Below are positions 10,501-20,972 of a DNA stretch of 64,000 nucleotides, one piece after another; the first letter of the stretch is position 1, and every line of letters starts with the position of its first letter. Under the pieces are notes generated by a model that worked only from the letters and a program-made list of their open reading frames with translations, did no database searches and was not told where the DNA came from. The translations under genes were made by a program, and so were the position numbers. Source of the stretch: Xiphophorus maculatus (taxonomy: Eukaryota > Chordata > Actinopteri > Cyprinodontiformes > Poeciliidae); NCBI RefSeq assembly GCF_002775205.1, contig NC_036456.1, positions 24,649,850-24,713,849 on the forward strand, read 5' to 3'.

Positions 10501-12657
10501 GTTAATTTAAGACAAACCAGATAAATATATTGATGTCTATAACACTCAATGTAATTCCTCAGCAGGTAAAAATGGAGCCCAAGACAACTTGACTGTTCCT
10601 GGAGGTAAATATGTTTAACTAGATAACCAGTGGTTACTGGAACTCTGACTTAGTTTTAGACTTTCTTTGTTACCTGCAGTGATTTTGGCTCTTTGGGTTG
10701 AATATTTGTCTTCCAGCTTTTCCTATTGTCACATGTTGATGTGCAGTTGGGCAAAGCAGATAACTGCTAAATACCTTTTGATCTGCATGTTGGTGTATAA
10801 CTGTGTGTGTGTGTGTGTGTGTTAGAGAGAGAGAATGGGTGAATGTGTCTGCAGTGTGGAGCGCTTTGAGAGGTCAGCATGACTGGAAATACTTTAAATA
10901 ACTTCAGTCAATCAATGTTTCTATCTTTACTCAGACAATAAGTGAATAACTGTCTTGAATAAATTAGTATTTTACTTGTGGATAAATCACAACTTTGATC
11001 TCATTAATAAAACAAAAATATGCAAAATTGAATTCAAAATATTCAAAAGCGGAATTTTAAAAACCTGTTTTTTTGTTACAGGACCTGAACCTGGAGTTAT
11101 TGTTGGTGTTGTTGTTGGTGTTGTTGTTGGAGCACTCATCATCCTCATCTTCATCACATACTGTGTTGTACGTCGCCACAGAGGTAAACAAAGTAAGTCA
11201 GTCATTGTCTTTGTAAGTCTTGCAGGATTTCGGTGAATTAATGATTCTCTCCATAAATGCATATTTCCAATTGATAGAAAATTATAGTTTTTAATAGTTT
11301 GCAAAAACTGATCTGAAGCTGAAGAGAAGTAAAACTCAGAAACATGGAGCTGTCTGGATAAACATGTGTAAGAAAAGTTATGCAGTTTTCACATATTTAC
11401 CAATATCTGTTGGTGTTTGTCTGAAAAGAAAAGAAAAACAAGAAACCAAATTATTATGAGTAACTTTTTTCTCTTTCAGGTCTTTGTTGTTTATTGTAGC
11501 CTTTCTGCCTGCCCAGGTTGATGAAACATTTTTACCAGACAAAAAGTGTTAAGGAGAATTAAATATTGTCACTCATTTATATTGTTAAGCTAAATATTCA
11601 CTGTTGTCTAATTTCTGTTGTGTACAGTTTTTCCATGCTGGAACAACAACTCTCAAAATGAACAAGGGAGAAATGATGGAGGTATGGAAATGGAACAATT
11701 TATAATAATTAACTTATATTAATTATTTACTTTTTTATTTTCCTGCTCATTGATAAACTAAGCAGGACTGCAGTCACTGAACATCACAGCTGAGCATCAA
11801 ACCAGGAAACTGAACTTCCTTGTTGGTGACTGAATCTGACTGACTAGATAATTTGATGTAGCAGCAATGAACTGGTGACCTGACTGGTTTACTCCTGGCT
11901 CACCAGCTTTCCCACTGACCTGAACAGTGATATGCAGGTTTAGACCAGAGGTGACCAACCTGTGGCCCCGGATCTGGACAACACTAAAGAAAAACAGCCA
12001 AGAATCAAGAAAACAAAATCCAACAACATTCATTCATAAAATGCTATAAATAAATCTATTAAAAATTGCAAACACATAACTCAGATTTTCTCTTCCTTGT
12101 TGTGTTTTCTTCAACAGAGAAGCTTATAGCCAATTAAAACATGTTTAAGATTATAATTACATCAGACCAATTAAAAAAAGAAACTAGAGCTTAATGAAAG
12201 ACGTCTCTTCTACCTTAATGAAAGTTATATTTAAAAGGTTCTTTTAATCTGACAAGCCTCATCTGAATATACATTACATATTCAATTTAATATGACTATG
12301 TTTACATTTTTATTTTAATATGCTTTGGTTTCTGGATTGTCTCATTTTTGTCAACAAGCATCTGGAAACAAATAAAAGAAATAATTTCAGAAAAAGTCAA
12401 AACTTTACTGCTTTACTTTATTTTTTGCTGATTGATGATAATTTTCTTTTGAAAAACTAAAAATGACAGAATTCTGTTTTTATTCAAGCCATCTTAATAA
12501 TAATGTAACTTTGGGATATCAAACAGTCAGAAGAAGATGATTTTATTGAAAACATTTTGTTTTGTGTTTCATAGATCGCAGAGGAAATGGCAAATCAAGA
12601 GATGGAGCTGAAGAAAAACCTTTACAGGACCTGGAACAACCAAACCAAAGTGTCTGA
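4532..12657 (+). CDS. Type I membrane protein with one Ig V-set domain (B7-like immune receptor)
   Basis: The model is six coding exons, all joined in phase 1: 4532-4586 (leader [15 protein letters not shown]...), 4699-5061 (V-set), 10566-10604 (short stalk), 11082-11192 (membrane segment [19 protein letters not shown] then RRHR), 11628-11681 and 12575-12657 (tail ending NQSV, TGA). The total is 705 nt, or 234 aa. A donor at 11184 would give 231 aa. The V-set exon has the F-strand motif DSGLYVCDV and a GRVQSDKD D-strand-like stretch. The usual B-strand Cys is replaced (ITLEWTF), while extra Cys sit in IYCSL and AICRL. The tail has no tyrosine, so no ITIM or ITAM. The sequence resembles fish CD276/PD-L1-like single-V proteins from memory. 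It probably acts at the cell surface, but the ligand is unknown. Confidence 0.72.
5480..5888 (+). pseudogene. CR1/Rex1-like LINE reverse transcriptase, 5' part
   Basis: A decayed RT reads GVPQGSVL near 5550, [11 protein letters not shown] near 5580 and, after a frameshift, FVDDTNI near 5640, then [18 protein letters not shown] near 5715. These are RT palm and thumb motifs of CR1-superfamily LINEs, and Rex1 is the closest from memory. The reading frame is broken. The element is interrupted at about 5888 by the L2-type LINE and resumes at about 7990, so it is the older of the two. Confidence 0.65.
5889..7988 (+). mobile_element. L2-type LINE, 5'-truncated, dead copy
   Basis: The reading frame from about 5889 to 7364 encodes the region before the RT and the RT itself: [46 protein letters not shown] and [13 protein letters not shown]. 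The endonuclease domain is missing. The active-site motif expected as FADD reads FAGD near 7050, so a catalytic aspartate is lost. One T is missing near 7350 relative to the second copy at 30044-30050, which shifts the frame to 7361-7723. The 3' end has AATAAAG and a (TCTAAG)n tail, as in CR1/L2 LINEs. The ATG at 5865 belongs to the interrupted host LINE, not to this element. Confidence 0.8.
7990..9200 (+). pseudogene. CR1/Rex1-like LINE, 3' part
   Basis: This continues the element broken at 5888. The frame resumes with [19 protein letters not shown] near 7993 and [13 protein letters not shown] near 8105, then [20 protein letters not shown] near 8190, the C-terminal part of this LINE class. 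Stops and indels are frequent. From about 8340 to 8790 I cannot follow the frame. An [15 protein letters not shown]-like 3' coding end appears near 8835, and the AT-rich 3' UTR runs to about 9200. Confidence 0.55.
9335..9770 (-). repeat. Dispersed 'TACTTGAGTAA' repeat, copy 2 (inverted)
   Basis: This is the reverse-complement relative of 660-1200: ACTCAAGTAGAAGTA words, GTGTCATCAGACAGACA near 9481 and GGTTAAAACATGTTTG near 9610. With copy 1 it forms an inverted pair enclosing the leader and V-set exons. No coding content. Confidence 0.5.
9771..10565. other. Intron sequence without recognised features
   Basis: This is intron between the V-set and stalk exons. A weak inverted repeat lies near 9740-9803 (CCATTTTTGGTGG against CCACCAAATGG). 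I see no exon with the right phase and no RNA gene. Confidence 0.4.
10729..10920 (+). mobile_element. Diverged tRNA-derived SINE body (family S2)
   Basis: The body matches the fuller copy at 21752-22025: CACATGTTGATGTGC, a (GT)n tract at 10803-10822, GGGTGAATGTG and GAGCGCTTTGAGAGGTC in the same order. The tRNA-like head is missing or decayed. Confidence 0.6.
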
Positions 12658-13049
12658 ATTCATCATTCTGACCTGAAATCTCCTCAATTACTTATGGTAT
12701 GAAAACTGTTACATGTATAGAACTGTGAATAATAATGAAAAAACTGTATGCATTAAACCCAAAAGCAAATCTTCATATTAGATCAAAGATTTAATTATCT
12801 TTTCTTGAGATAAAAACAGGATGAAGAATCATGTAAGTTAAAAAAGAACATTTTATGTCCATAACTGTTTCTGTAGTTTAGAGTCTTTTACTCAGCTTTT
12901 GAAAACTGATTTGTCTTGAAAAGTATTTTATAATATATTCAAAAGTTGACAGACTGGATCCCCAGCTTGTTCCTACAAAAGGTTTTTAATTTAATTTCTG
13001 TCAGTGAATCTTATTTTTAATGCTCACACTTTTTTTCTTTTTTTTTACC
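12658..13049. other. 3' UTR or downstream flank of the V-set gene
   Basis: AT-rich sequence after the TGA at 12655-12657. No clear single AATAAA stands out in the first 300 bases, so the transcript end is not fixed. No other gene is seen. Confidence 0.35.
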
Positions 13050-13215
13050 CCTCCAGGGGGTCTTTTGTGGGCTCTAGTGTCCCTTAAATGACAGTAGGCT
13101 GACAGGAGAGGGGGGAAGACATGCGGCAAACGTCGTCGGGTCCGGGAGTCGAACCCGCAACGGTCGCATTGAGGACTCAAGGCCTCCAAATGTGGGTCGC
13201 GCTGGACATTTGGAT
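13050..13215 (-). mobile_element. tRNA-derived SINE fragment (family S1)
   Basis: The block GAAGACATGCGGCAAACGTC, then GGGAGTCGAACCCGC (a T-arm/B-box-like stretch on the minus strand) and CAAGGCCTCCAAATGTGGGT recurs at 14853-14987. The element is read on the minus strand and its head is incomplete here. Confidence 0.55.
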
Positions 13216-14852
13216 CTGTTTGATCTGGGACATTTAAATTTAGAGTCACTTTATGTAATCTGCTCCTTTTTTCTAAGTTTGTTAGACTAACTAACTAAAA
13301 TGCTAAACTAGTAAAATAATCATCTTCCAGGAAAATAAATTGAGAATTAGTTCAAGTATTAATAAGTTTGTATAGTGGTATGAAACAGAGTGTGAGCATG
13401 TGCTTCTGAAAACTGACTGGTAGCTTCGTCACACTAGGTAACACTACGTCACACATGTTCATCTAAAACAATACATATACTGTATATATACAGTATATAT
13501 ATTAGATAAATGATTGGTATTTTTCTTTTTTTGTTTCTAATGCTTTCTAAAACACTAAAACATTGTCTGTTGTATTACGATAATAAATGTTTTTGCATGT
13601 TGTAAAATATGAGCTGAGAAATTTTGATTCTTGAAAATAAAAACCCTTTAAAAATATTGTTGCATTTCTTTCAGATATATTATTCAAACCCAATTCAATA
13701 TATTCTCACAGATCTGAAATGCTTTGCCTGTACAAATGTAACCACAGAGTTTAAGATGAAGCAGGAAGCAGAGCGGCCATTTTGTCAAAGCCAGTCTGCA
13801 GCCAGATCCAAACAAAAAACAAACCAAAACACTGAAGCTGCATGTACTTGTGTTGATCTATCTGTGAATCTATTTTAATTTTCCTTGCACTAGTTTTGTG
13901 CCACTGTAGGCCCGTTTCAGAACACAAAAACACCAATGATACTCTGACCCAAGATAATGGACAGTACTGGTTCTGTTAGATCTTTGTGACTGTCCAGTAC
14001 AGACTTGTGTACTGGTTTTGATCCAGTATATCACAACAATCTCTTTATGCTTTGTGCTGTAGGGATCGAGCAAACAGCACCAGGCAAGTTTAATTTATAT
14101 TTATATTTGAAAAATTGCAGTTTGAATAAATTATTTCCTCACAAACCACAGCTAGACATGGAGTACCACAGAGGTCACTGCTTGGACCAGTTTGTTTGGC
14201 CCCAAGGAGACACAGATCAGTCCTAATCGTTCACCACGTAGGTACACCACTCGGGTGCCACAGAAATACTAACTTTCACTGCTGAGCAGCTTTTAGTCAG
14301 AGCTTAGAGCGCCACCATGTAGAGAAAACCACACATTGCAGCTTCTAAGTTGTGTTTTTGCTCCTTTCAGATCCTGTTGAGAATTAAAAAGCTGAAGCAT
14401 GAAGGCGGTTCATACTGGTGGATTATAAAACATCTCTGATGTTTGTTTCTAAATTGTCTCCAGATTTTATTATTATTATTATCTATTTATTATATGTCTC
14501 CACCTGAGCACAGCAGCTCCTCCTCTTCCTCTGTGTTTCACTCTGCAGCTTCACATCAAACTTTTTATCCTCCTTCTTCTGAGGATTTCTCCTCCAATCG
14601 AAGCAGCTTCAGGTTCAACATCTGGATCCAGGATGAGGAAATAAAGAGTTAATACAGTGTTGGATGTTCAGGTCAGCCTGTGATTAAATGTGACTGAATC
14701 CTCAGAGACGTTCAGTAAAGACGTTCAGAATAAACAATTAAAGAATCAGAGAATATGAATCCAGAGAAACTCTGACATTTGCTCCAAACTGATGGCATAA
14801 AGACATTTTTCCATCCAGACTCATTTCCACTCAATGGTTTCTCCTTTGAGTG
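13216..14852. other. Intergenic, no gene recognised
   Basis: AT-rich with short open frames only. A small palindrome of ATATACTGTATATATACAGT type lies near 13470-13505. Near 14827-14863 a 13-bp inverted repeat (CATTTCCACTCAA and its complement) borders the next SINE. Confidence 0.4.
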
Positions 14853-14987
14853 GAAATGAGGGCGAGGAGAGGGGGAAAGACATGCAGCAAGGGTCGTCGA
14901 ACCCTCAACGTCCGTTTCCAGGACTAAGGCCTCCAAACATGGTGCATGCTAACCCTCTGTGCCACCACAGCACGCCCCGAGTCCGAC
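14853..14987 (-). mobile_element. tRNA-derived SINE (family S1) with head
   Basis: On the minus strand the head reads GGGGCGTGCTGTGGTGGCAC, with an A-box-like stretch. The body shares the AAGACATGCAGCA and AAGGCCTCCAAACATG blocks with 13050-13215. The same head recurs alone inside the hairpin at 47466-47533. Confidence 0.6.
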
Positions 14988-15345
14988 TATTTCTAGCCAG
15001 AGCCCATGGGCTCTTTTCGGGCTGAGCCCGGCTGGGCTCTATGGGTTAAAGCCCGGCCACCAGGGGCTCCCCAACGTGCCCCACCCCCAGGCCTGGCTCC
15101 AGGGTGGGACCTCATGTACGGGCGAGCAGAACCACTGTTTCCAATGGTCGTTTTCATCATAAGGGATCTTTGGGCTGCACTTGGTCTGGTTCCTCACCTT
15201 GGACCTGTCTGCATTGGGTGGCCCAACCAGAGGCATGAAGCCCCGACAGCAAGACTCCTAGGATCACTGGGACACTCAAACCCCCCCACCACGATAAGGT
15301 GGCAGCCCATGGAGGGGACGTGTAAATGTGTGGGTGTGTGTGGGG
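14988..15345 (+). repeat. GC-rich retroelement 3'-end-like repeat
   Basis: This GC-rich island differs from its AT-rich surroundings. It contains GGGCTGAGCCCGGCTGGG, GCCCGGCCACCAGGGGCTC and, at the end, CACCACGATAAGGTGGCAGC. From memory such a string of blocks ends a dispersed fish LINE. I cannot name the family with confidence, and the open frames across it look incidental. Confidence 0.45.
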
Positions 15346-16234
15346 GGGGTTAAATATGAAGTAACATGTTAATTATGTAAGACAGAGAGAAAATGAGACA
15401 GAGGAAGAAAGTTGTTTTTTAAGATGAGGAAACAAACTCAATGTGGTGGGAAGCAAATTCTGACCTTTGGTCCAGTTGTGAGGTGAAATGTATCTTTTTA
15501 GTTTTTAAAAAAGGATTTTTAGGCTCTAATAAAGTTTTTTAGGCCGTTATTTAACAGGCTGAACAGGAAACTGGGAGGAGAGAGAAGGAAATGACATGCA
15601 GCAGATTCTGCAGGACTGGGAATTAAACCCAGGTTGACAAACAAAACCTAGAAGTAACGTCCTAAACAAAACATAATTTACAGTTTTACTATAAATCTGG
15701 TTACAAATATAACTGAATTATTCATTTCTGAGCCCCCTTTCCTTCTCTTTTATACAAGCAGACAGAACATAAGCTCAACAACACAAAAGCTTCATATTTA
15801 TTACAAAATATTCATCTAAGAATTGATTTCTTCCTGTAGTGGAAATGATTTCTGATTAAGTTCTCTGTTTTCATACTTTCATGGATTGTTCTTCTTTTTA
15901 CCTTTTCTACAGTTTTTCATGTTAAATTGCACTTTTTGTTAAGTTTCTTATATCATCTTGAATCTGTATTTCTAAATAAAGACTAACAGAAAGATCACAC
16001 AGTAACTTTTATTTTTGATAAAACCTGTTTTTTTCTTATAACAAACAAACCAGATAAAACAAGCTTGGGCTTCTTCATGGTCCGGAGTATTAAATTATGA
16101 TTACAATTATCGTCTAATATTATGTACAGATTAAACTCTAATCTTCATTTAACACCTGGAACCTGAAGAATCCAAACCTGTTAAATCAACTTTTTTATGT
16201 TTGGTATAAAAAGAAAAACAGGATTTATCAAAGA
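15346..16234. other. Intergenic, no gene recognised
   Basis: AT-rich with a few AATAAA-like words and no frame of interest. I see nothing that needs a function. Confidence 0.4.
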
Positions 16235-16460
16235 AAAACAGGTGAATGGACTGAACTTGTGTCGTGCCTTGCTAGTCATGTTGACCACTCAAAGCGCTTC
16301 ACACTACAGTCACATTCACATCGACATGCAGGTCAGGGGGCAACTTGCCGCTAAGTGCCCCGCCCCGGGGCAGCTCAACATGTGGCTGAGGAAGCTGGAA
16401 TCGAACTAACAACCTTCTTGTCACAAGACGACCACTCTACCCACTGAGCCACAGTCGCCC
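16235..16460 (-). mobile_element. tRNA-derived SINE (family S2), minus strand
   Basis: The minus-strand head GGGCGACTGTGGCTCAGTGG is followed by GTAGAGTGGTCGTC and a B-box-like GTTCGATTCC. The body ends with GCGCTTTGAGTGGTCAA. It is the same family as 21752-22025 in the opposite orientation. Confidence 0.7.
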
Positions 16461-16784
16461 TAAAGCAGCCACTGCATGATTCTTTTGCTAATCTTTTTAA
16501 AATACAGGTTTAAACAGTTTAATGAGCTACAATTCAGTGCAATTTAATATAAAAAGTGAGTAGAAAAGGTAAACTAAAGGACAAACCATAAAAGCACAAG
16601 TACAGTGAAAATGAACAGAAATCATTACTATTAAAAGAAAACATTTTAATTCTTAAATCAATATGTTGCTATAAAAATTGAGCCCAGTGCTGCGGCGCTA
16701 AAACAGCGAAGGGAAAAGGGCTAACATACGGCTAATCCAATTAATTTGACAAGTTTAACAATAAAGCTGCACATGTGTTTGGAG

Positions 16785-16972
16785 TTTCTTAAAGTCTTTT
16801 GGGGGCAATTTACAGTGACCAACTGACCTGACCTACATGTTTTAGGAGATGTGGGGGGAAACCGGAGCACCCGGAGAAAACCCACGCAAACACGGGGAGA
16901 ACATGCAAACTCCACACAGATGGTTTGTGTGAAGACGCAGCGCTAACCGCTGCACCACCGTGCTGCCCACGT
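16785..16972 (-). mobile_element. tRNA-derived SINE (family S3), minus strand
   Basis: The minus-strand head GTGGGCAGCACGGTGGTGCA is followed by GCGGTTAGC. The body carries GGAGAAAACCCACGCAAACA and GGGGAGAACATGCAAACTCC on the plus strand, closely matching the SINE at 47765-48116. Confidence 0.6.
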
Positions 16973-17164
16973 TTTTTCCAATTGGGTAGGGAAGGGATCT
17001 ATTTTCTAGTTTGTCGATGGGGAAAAAACTTTTTAAATTTGGTCTTGACGGAGCGTGGCATGGCGCCCCGTTCACAGAGGCTACAACCTCCATGCATTTG
17101 ATTGCAGTCCTCGGTTCGTCTCCTGCGCGTCTTTCTCCTTCTCTAAATATCAAAATCAAGAACT

Positions 17165-18630
17165 TTAGACACGTTCTTGATTGTTTTCACTCGTTTGTTT
17201 CTTTTTTGGCTTCTTCCATCGCAGAAAGTTTCGTACTTTTTTCCACGATGAAATTTTAGACTTTTTCTTTTTACCGTCCTGCATGGTTTTAGTATCTAGA
17301 CTGTCCAAATCCTCCAGGACGGTTTCTACAGCGATCTCGGTCTCTTCTGAGGATTCTGGATCCGTGGAAGAACCTGATAAAGGTTCTCCTGAGAGTTCCT
17401 CCTCTGAAGAAACCTCTTGACTAAAGACTTTAACCAGGTCCACTTGGTTCTGTGAGTCTTCCTCCTTCTCTTGGGAAACTGTGATGTGTTTTTGTTGGAA
17501 ACCTTCTTCCTCAGCTCTCAGAGTGTCGGGCAGCAGTAGATCCTCTCTTGCTCTTTGCAAATCATTTTTCACACAACTGATCTCCTGCTGGTGTTTTTCT
17601 GCTTGATGTTTTAATGCAGTGACTTCGGTTTCAAACCGACAGTTTAGCTCCAGGTACAAACCGTTAACCTTCTCCAGCTCAGCCTGGGCACTCCTTTCCT
17701 TGTCTTGCAGGATTTTATTCTCTGTTGTTGTGTTTTCTTTTAGGACGGCATATTCAGCTCTCAGCTGGTCTAGAAGCTTCTTGTCCTCCTCTGTTTTCTC
17801 CAGGTGAGCTTTTCTCTCCTGCTTTACCTGCTGCTGAAGTTTTTCAACTTGTTGTTGCAGCGCAGAATGTTTTCTCTCTTGGATAAGTTTCTCTTTCTGT
17901 TCTCGATTTGAAAGAACAGTTTCCTCCTGCTTTACCTTCTGCTCATATGTCTCAACCTGCTGCTGTATATCCATAATGTCTCTTTCATATCTACATTTTA
18001 GCTCCTCGTGTAAAATGTGAACCTGATCCAGTTCATGGAGCATCTGCTTCTCTCTGTTTTGCCGAATTGTGATTTCTCCTGACATTTTTTGGAAGAGCTC
18101 CTCCTTCTCAGCTCTCAGCTTGTTGATGAGCTGCAGATTCTCGTTCTCTATTTCTATGTTGGTGTCTTTCTCATGTTTCACCTCCTCCTGATATCTTTCC
18201 ACGTCTTGCTTTAGTCCAGAAACATCGCTTTCGTATTTACAGTTGAGTTCATTGTGTGAATGTTTGAGCTGAGTCAATTCCTCCTGCAGACGTTTCTCGC
18301 TGTCTTGCAGGAATGTGATCTTTTGGGACATTTCTTGAAACATTTCATCCTTTTCAGCTCTCAGGTTCTCCAGGAGCCGTTGTTCCTCACTGAGCCTCGC
18401 TTCATGAAACTTTTGTGTGTCGGCCTCCTGCCTCAGCAGAGCATCGGCTGCAGTTGGTTCACTTCTTCTTGGAGGGCCTGACTTTTCTTTCTCTCAGCCT
18501 GTATTTCAGCTACAAATGCTTCCCGGCTGATGAGGTGGGCCACCTTTAACTCCTCAAAGTCTTGCTGCAAGTTCTTCTTCTTGTATTTGTACTTCACATC
18601 GTTGTGAACCTTGCTAACAGCAAACGATGC
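17165..18630 (-). pseudogene. Coiled-coil protein gene, 3' frame intact, 5' part frameshifted
   Basis: The minus-strand frame from 18343 to the stop at 17165 encodes 392 aa of almost unbroken heptad coiled coil (repeated QLKHSHNELNCKYE-like and ELDQVHILHEELKCRYE-like blocks, about 90 residues apart). An acidic Ser/Glu stretch and a basic C-terminus (KKKKSKISSWKKVRNFL) follow. The frame continues upstream of that Met (ALLRQEADTQKFHEARL) and then needs a 1-nt shift near 18440 to join an upstream frame encoding KVHNDVKYKYKKKNLQQDF. Either a 1-bp indel broke the gene or a short intron is hidden there. An acceptor-like TTGCTGTTAG lies near 18622. No enzyme domain is visible. It could be a structural or golgin-like protein or a retrocopy. 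Confidence 0.5.
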
Positions 18631-19999
18631 TAGCCCACATGTGAATGCAGCATTACATTATGTATTGTAGCTGCAGACAGAATAGCTTGTGTACATCAAT
18701 CGGACCAGAGACCGCTCCAAAAGCAGGAAGTGAACTGCAGTGCAAGGCATTCTGGGTAAAAGCAATCAAAACAAATGTGCTAGCCTAGCACTAGCAGGAG
18801 AAATGGCTTATAGCTTTTAGCAAAAGCCAAAAAGAAAATCTACAACCACTAAAATCTGAGGCTTCCATTTTGTTTACATTTAGTGAAGAAGGAAGTTGTG
18901 CTCAGTTTCTTCTTCAAAGGTTTTCGTGCCGTTTCCTTCAGTAGTTCTTGATGCAGCGCCCCCACAGGCGAGGAGGGGAACAGGTTTTCCAAACCACTAA
19001 CCAAAAATATTATCCTGAAAAATGGCCATCATCCTGAAATTCAAGTGGCTAATGGAAAATTGTGTATTGATGATTTCGATGATGAAAAAATGTAATATTT
19101 GTTTTTGGTTTCTCAATTGGTGACTATATGTTGTTTTTAGGACTTAATTTTTGTTTTCAATTCAATTCAAATGTAAAGATTTGAATTGTACAATTTAATT
19201 GTACATTAAACATATTTTTTGTTTTTATTATTTAAAGCCATTTAATCTGCCATTTTGTTGCTGAAATGTGCTATACAAATAAACTTGATTGACTGATAGA
19301 ATATTGAAGAGAAGCTTTAATGTTGCATATATACAAGCAAATAGGAATAAAACTGTATTCAATAAGCACATTTCTATGTTTACATCCAAATTTTAGAGAT
19401 GTTTACAGTGATATGCTGCAGTATATGCACTGGAAAATGGTCAAGTATTTAAAATAATCTCTCATATGCCAAACAGTCACTCCATGTGACATTTTTGATG
19501 GATCAAAATTCAAGGTCAAAATGAAGATAAATCTTTAGCATTATTGTTCCATTTATTGCCACATTAATATACTTTCCTATAAAATATTATTTTTAAAAGT
19601 ATTTGACAGTGGGACAGTCAGGACTCTGTTATTTGTCATCCTCCCCCATAAAGAATCGTTTCGTTTTGTTCGCTCTCCCCCGTCTCGCTCTCTCATCCAT
19701 ATGGTGGACTTCCTGTCTAGTTTAACCAAATTAGGTTAAACTGCGTTTCTTCCCTCGCCATCCTGTTTTTGTATCAACATATGTTAAGAACACCAACATA
19801 AACTTTATAGTGTATTACTAAATGAAGCACATATTTCATATAATCAAATTATCAAAGTAAATTTGAGATATTCCACTTTTTGTTCCGACTCCTCACAATT
19901 CAACTCCAAAAAGTTCATTAAAACATTATAAATTAGACCACAGGATCCAGTGTTGTTGTTGTTGTTGTTATTTTTGACATTCTATGCAATGGTTTATCA
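18631..19999. other. Intergenic repeats upstream of ZNF1
   Basis: The stretch 18660-19050 looks like repeat sequence. Near 19250-19300 is a LINE-like tail (GCTATACAAATAAACTTGAT). At about 19790-19960 a piece of the ZNF-unit intron and flank recurs (AAGCACATATTTCATATAAT), showing that the duplicated unit begins before the promoter. No gene is seen. Confidence 0.45.
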
Positions 20000-20116
20000 T
20001 TTTACTGTGATTATTGACAGAGATCAAAAACGCAATAAAATCCTAAAACAAGAAAATGTGACGGCGCTGAAACAGCAGCGAGGTGTACTTGAGCGTTTTT
20101 GGTGACGTGAATTTTG

Positions 20117-20160
20117 ATCCGGAAGCAAAATGAGGAACCCGGTTCTGACTCAGTCACGTG
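20117..20160 (+). promoter_or_regulatory. ZNF1 promoter element (ETS-like site and E-box)
   Basis: An ETS-like GATCCGGAAGC near 20117 and an E-box CACGTG at 20155-20160 lie 200 bp before the first usable ATG. The block, with a following AAACGTCACATCC, is conserved in all four ZNF units (E-boxes at 31764, 41449 and 50125), as expected for a shared TATA-less promoter. Confidence 0.5.
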
Positions 20161-20354
20161 GTACATCTTCAAACGTCACATCCTGCCCCAACAGCAAAAG
20201 CCTCAATGCACGCTGCACAAAAACTCCTCCTGGTTTTCTCCTCACACGCTTCGAAGCCTCGGCACAGAAACAACGTCGCTAGTTTTAGGTAAATATCTGA
20301 GTTTTTAAAGTAAAAATATCTTCAGTTCCGCTTCAGAGAGATTTTATTAACGAG

Positions 20355-20484
20355 ATGTTAACTCCTGCTGAAAAAACATTCACAGAGTTGGAAGAAATCA
20401 ACATCAAGATGGAGGAAGAGATGGAGGATCAGCGCAGACTGCTGGATTTTACCCGGATACCGAGGATCATCTTACACCGGATAG
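20355..20484 (+). CDS. ZNF1 leader exon (start codon shifted)
   Basis: This codes for MLTPAEKTFTELEEINIKME... ending in RRLLDFTRIPRIILHRI, then a GTACGA donor at 20485, phase 1. It is homologous to the leader exons of the other three units, which in ZNF3 and ZNF4 begin MSSVP about 14 residues earlier. Here that ATG is ATA, so the first usable Met is at 20355. It joins the exon at 25949 in frame (G+AT = Asp), giving a 740-aa protein. The acidic leader before a ZNF array is familiar from percomorph zinc-finger clusters. Its partner is unknown. Confidence 0.68.
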
Positions 20485-20972
20485 GTACGAAACACCTTCA
20501 CGTTTTACTGATGACATGAGGCGCGAAACGGACAAAAGCTGGAGGAAATACAGGAGACAGATGAAAGGAACACAGTAAATTTCGCAGTGTTAAAATTCAT
20601 TGATTCTTTCAGAGCTAATACAACAACAGACTGAGTAAAACGCCACCTAGTGGTGGTGTAAATTTCCAGAGCGTATACACGTCGCGTCATTTCTGACAAG
20701 CTCCGCCCACCTCCTCAAACCAACAAGTCTAACCGTTGCATGGACGCCATTTTTCTCCTGCTTGAACAACTGTGGTAAGTTTCTTTTTATAAGATAATAA
20801 TACAATTTGAATTGTTTTATAAGAATATTTTATTTGTTCCTCGGTATATGAGTGAGTTTTGATATCTTAATACTGAGTTTAATACGGCTAACCTGACCGA
20901 GTGAATGCCTAGCTTAAAATGTTTGTTTATTTATTTATTTATTTTAGAAATGCAACATAAATTCAGCAAAAA

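Noticed and set aside
14834-15353. Several open frames in the GC-rich block
   Set aside because: GC-rich retroelement 3' sequence with frames open on both strands. No domain recognised.
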